Below are positions 63,524-64,000 of a DNA stretch of 64,000 nucleotides, piece after piece. A program made the translations under genes and the position numbers. The stretch's first letter is position 1. Each line of letters opens with the position of its first letter. The notes under the pieces are model-generated. The model was not told where the DNA came from, did no database searches, and was given only the letters and a program-made list of their open reading frames with translations. Source of the stretch: an uncultured Psychrobacter sp. (GTDB lineage Bacteria; Pseudomonadota; Gammaproteobacteria; Pseudomonadales; Moraxellaceae); contig CANMUI010000001.1 in the NCBI GenBank assembly GCA_947501045.1, positions 310,001-374,000 on the forward strand, written 5' to 3'.

Positions 63524-63909
63524 TGGGATATCTACTTGATACTCATATTGTGCTTTGGCTGGCAAGTAGTCCCGATAAAATCGATCCCTCTGTTAAGTCG
63601 ATATTAGAAAATATCGATTCAGACATTTACTTTAGCGCGGTTAATTTTTGGGAAATTGCTATTAAAAATCAGCTTGATAAGAGGGACTTTCAAGTTGATA
63701 GCGTAAAACTATATAAGCAAATGCTTGAGCATAGTTTTATTGAATTGCCTGTACTCTCTAAGCATACTCTGTTATTAGAAAGTCTTCCAAATCATCATAA
63801 AGATCCTTTTGATAGGCTGCTGATAGCTCAATCTTTAGATGAAAATTTAACTTTGATTACGCATGATGCGTCAATTTGGAAGTATGATCTGAGTGTTAAG
63901 AAGGCTTAG
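63523..63909 (+). CDS. PIN-domain VapC-type toxin
   Basis: The 128-residue protein has the PIN nuclease layout: LLDTHIVLW (Asp6), FWEIAIKN (Glu44), KDPFDRLLIAQS (Asp94/Asp97) and ITHDASIWKY (Asp115), which bind metal for RNA cleavage. It is translated with the antitoxin before it. VapC toxins usually cut tRNA or rRNA; the target is not known. It ends about 90 bases before the window edge. Confidence 0.85.
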   Translation: MGYLLDTHIVLWLASSPDKIDPSVKSILENIDSDIYFSAVNFWEIAIKNQLDKRDFQVDSVKLYKQMLEHSFIELPVLSKHTLLLESLPNHHKDPFDRLLIAQSLDENLTLITHDASIWKYDLSVKKA

Positions 63910-64000
63910 TTGTATAAATTCCCTATGCCAAGTTAAAGAAGTCAATGTTTTGCTTAATTTATAATTAACTAGCTATAGTTAACGCTATTCATAACATCTT

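Noticed and set aside
1..64000. tRNA, rRNA or CRISPR array
   Set aside because: No tRNA-like T-arm and acceptor pairing, no rRNA sequence and no regularly spaced repeat array was seen on reading both strands; a covariance search was not possible.

Overview
The window reads as a chromosomal segment of a gammaproteobacterium of the family Moraxellaceae, most likely Psychrobacter. This is inferred from the protein sequences, the moderate-to-low GC content and the gene neighbourhoods: ponA divergent from pilMNOPQ, then aroK-aroB-SPOR protein; HemJ for haem synthesis; serB divergent from a YtjB-like membrane protein. I ran no database search, so names rest on recognised motifs and gene order.

Layout. 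1-4.2 kb is the 3' part of rpoC with its terminator. 4.4-7.6 kb holds a DUF6586-type gene convergent with a class A penicillin-binding protein gene. 7.8-13.2 kb is the type IV pilus operon pilMNOPQ, followed by aroK, aroB and a SPOR/DamX-like protein. After about 1 kb without a gene come gltB and gltD (glutamate synthase). 23.5-28.2 kb carries a FUSC membrane protein, an orphan polyamine-type binding lipoprotein, an SDR reductase, a tiny membrane protein and a uracil-DNA-glycosylase-like protein. 28.3-32.1 kb pairs an aldehyde dehydrogenase with a periplasmic copper amine oxidase, a plausible amine-to-acid route. 32.4-34.9 kb has two paralogous hemerythrin-like proteins around a HAD phosphatase.

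34.9-39.2 kb is the main accessory stretch. It contains a GC-richer non-coding segment with inverted repeats, a small lipoprotein, an unknown 242-residue protein, a REP-associated tyrosine transposase (RAYT) surrounded by REP-type hairpins and by an approximately 90-bp imperfect direct repeat, and a two-gene operon encoding a HipA-like kinase and a DUF3037-like protein joined by an ATGA overlap. The kinase/DUF3037 pair is the best candidate for a little-described system.

39.3-63.0 kb returns to core functions: parC, two tandem acyl-CoA ligase paralogues, rph, a secreted NlpC/P60-like protein, hemJ, bioB, an SCP2-domain protein, a DUF368 (PopT-type) translocase, serB, a YtjB-like protein, a small acidic PA3496-like protein, a UPF0149 protein, two YbjQ-family proteins, a formate/nitrite-type channel and valS. 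Between the DUF368 gene and serB lies a perfect 24-bp inverted repeat. The window ends with a VapBC-type toxin-antitoxin pair. No tRNA, rRNA, CRISPR array, prophage or complete IS element was recognised.
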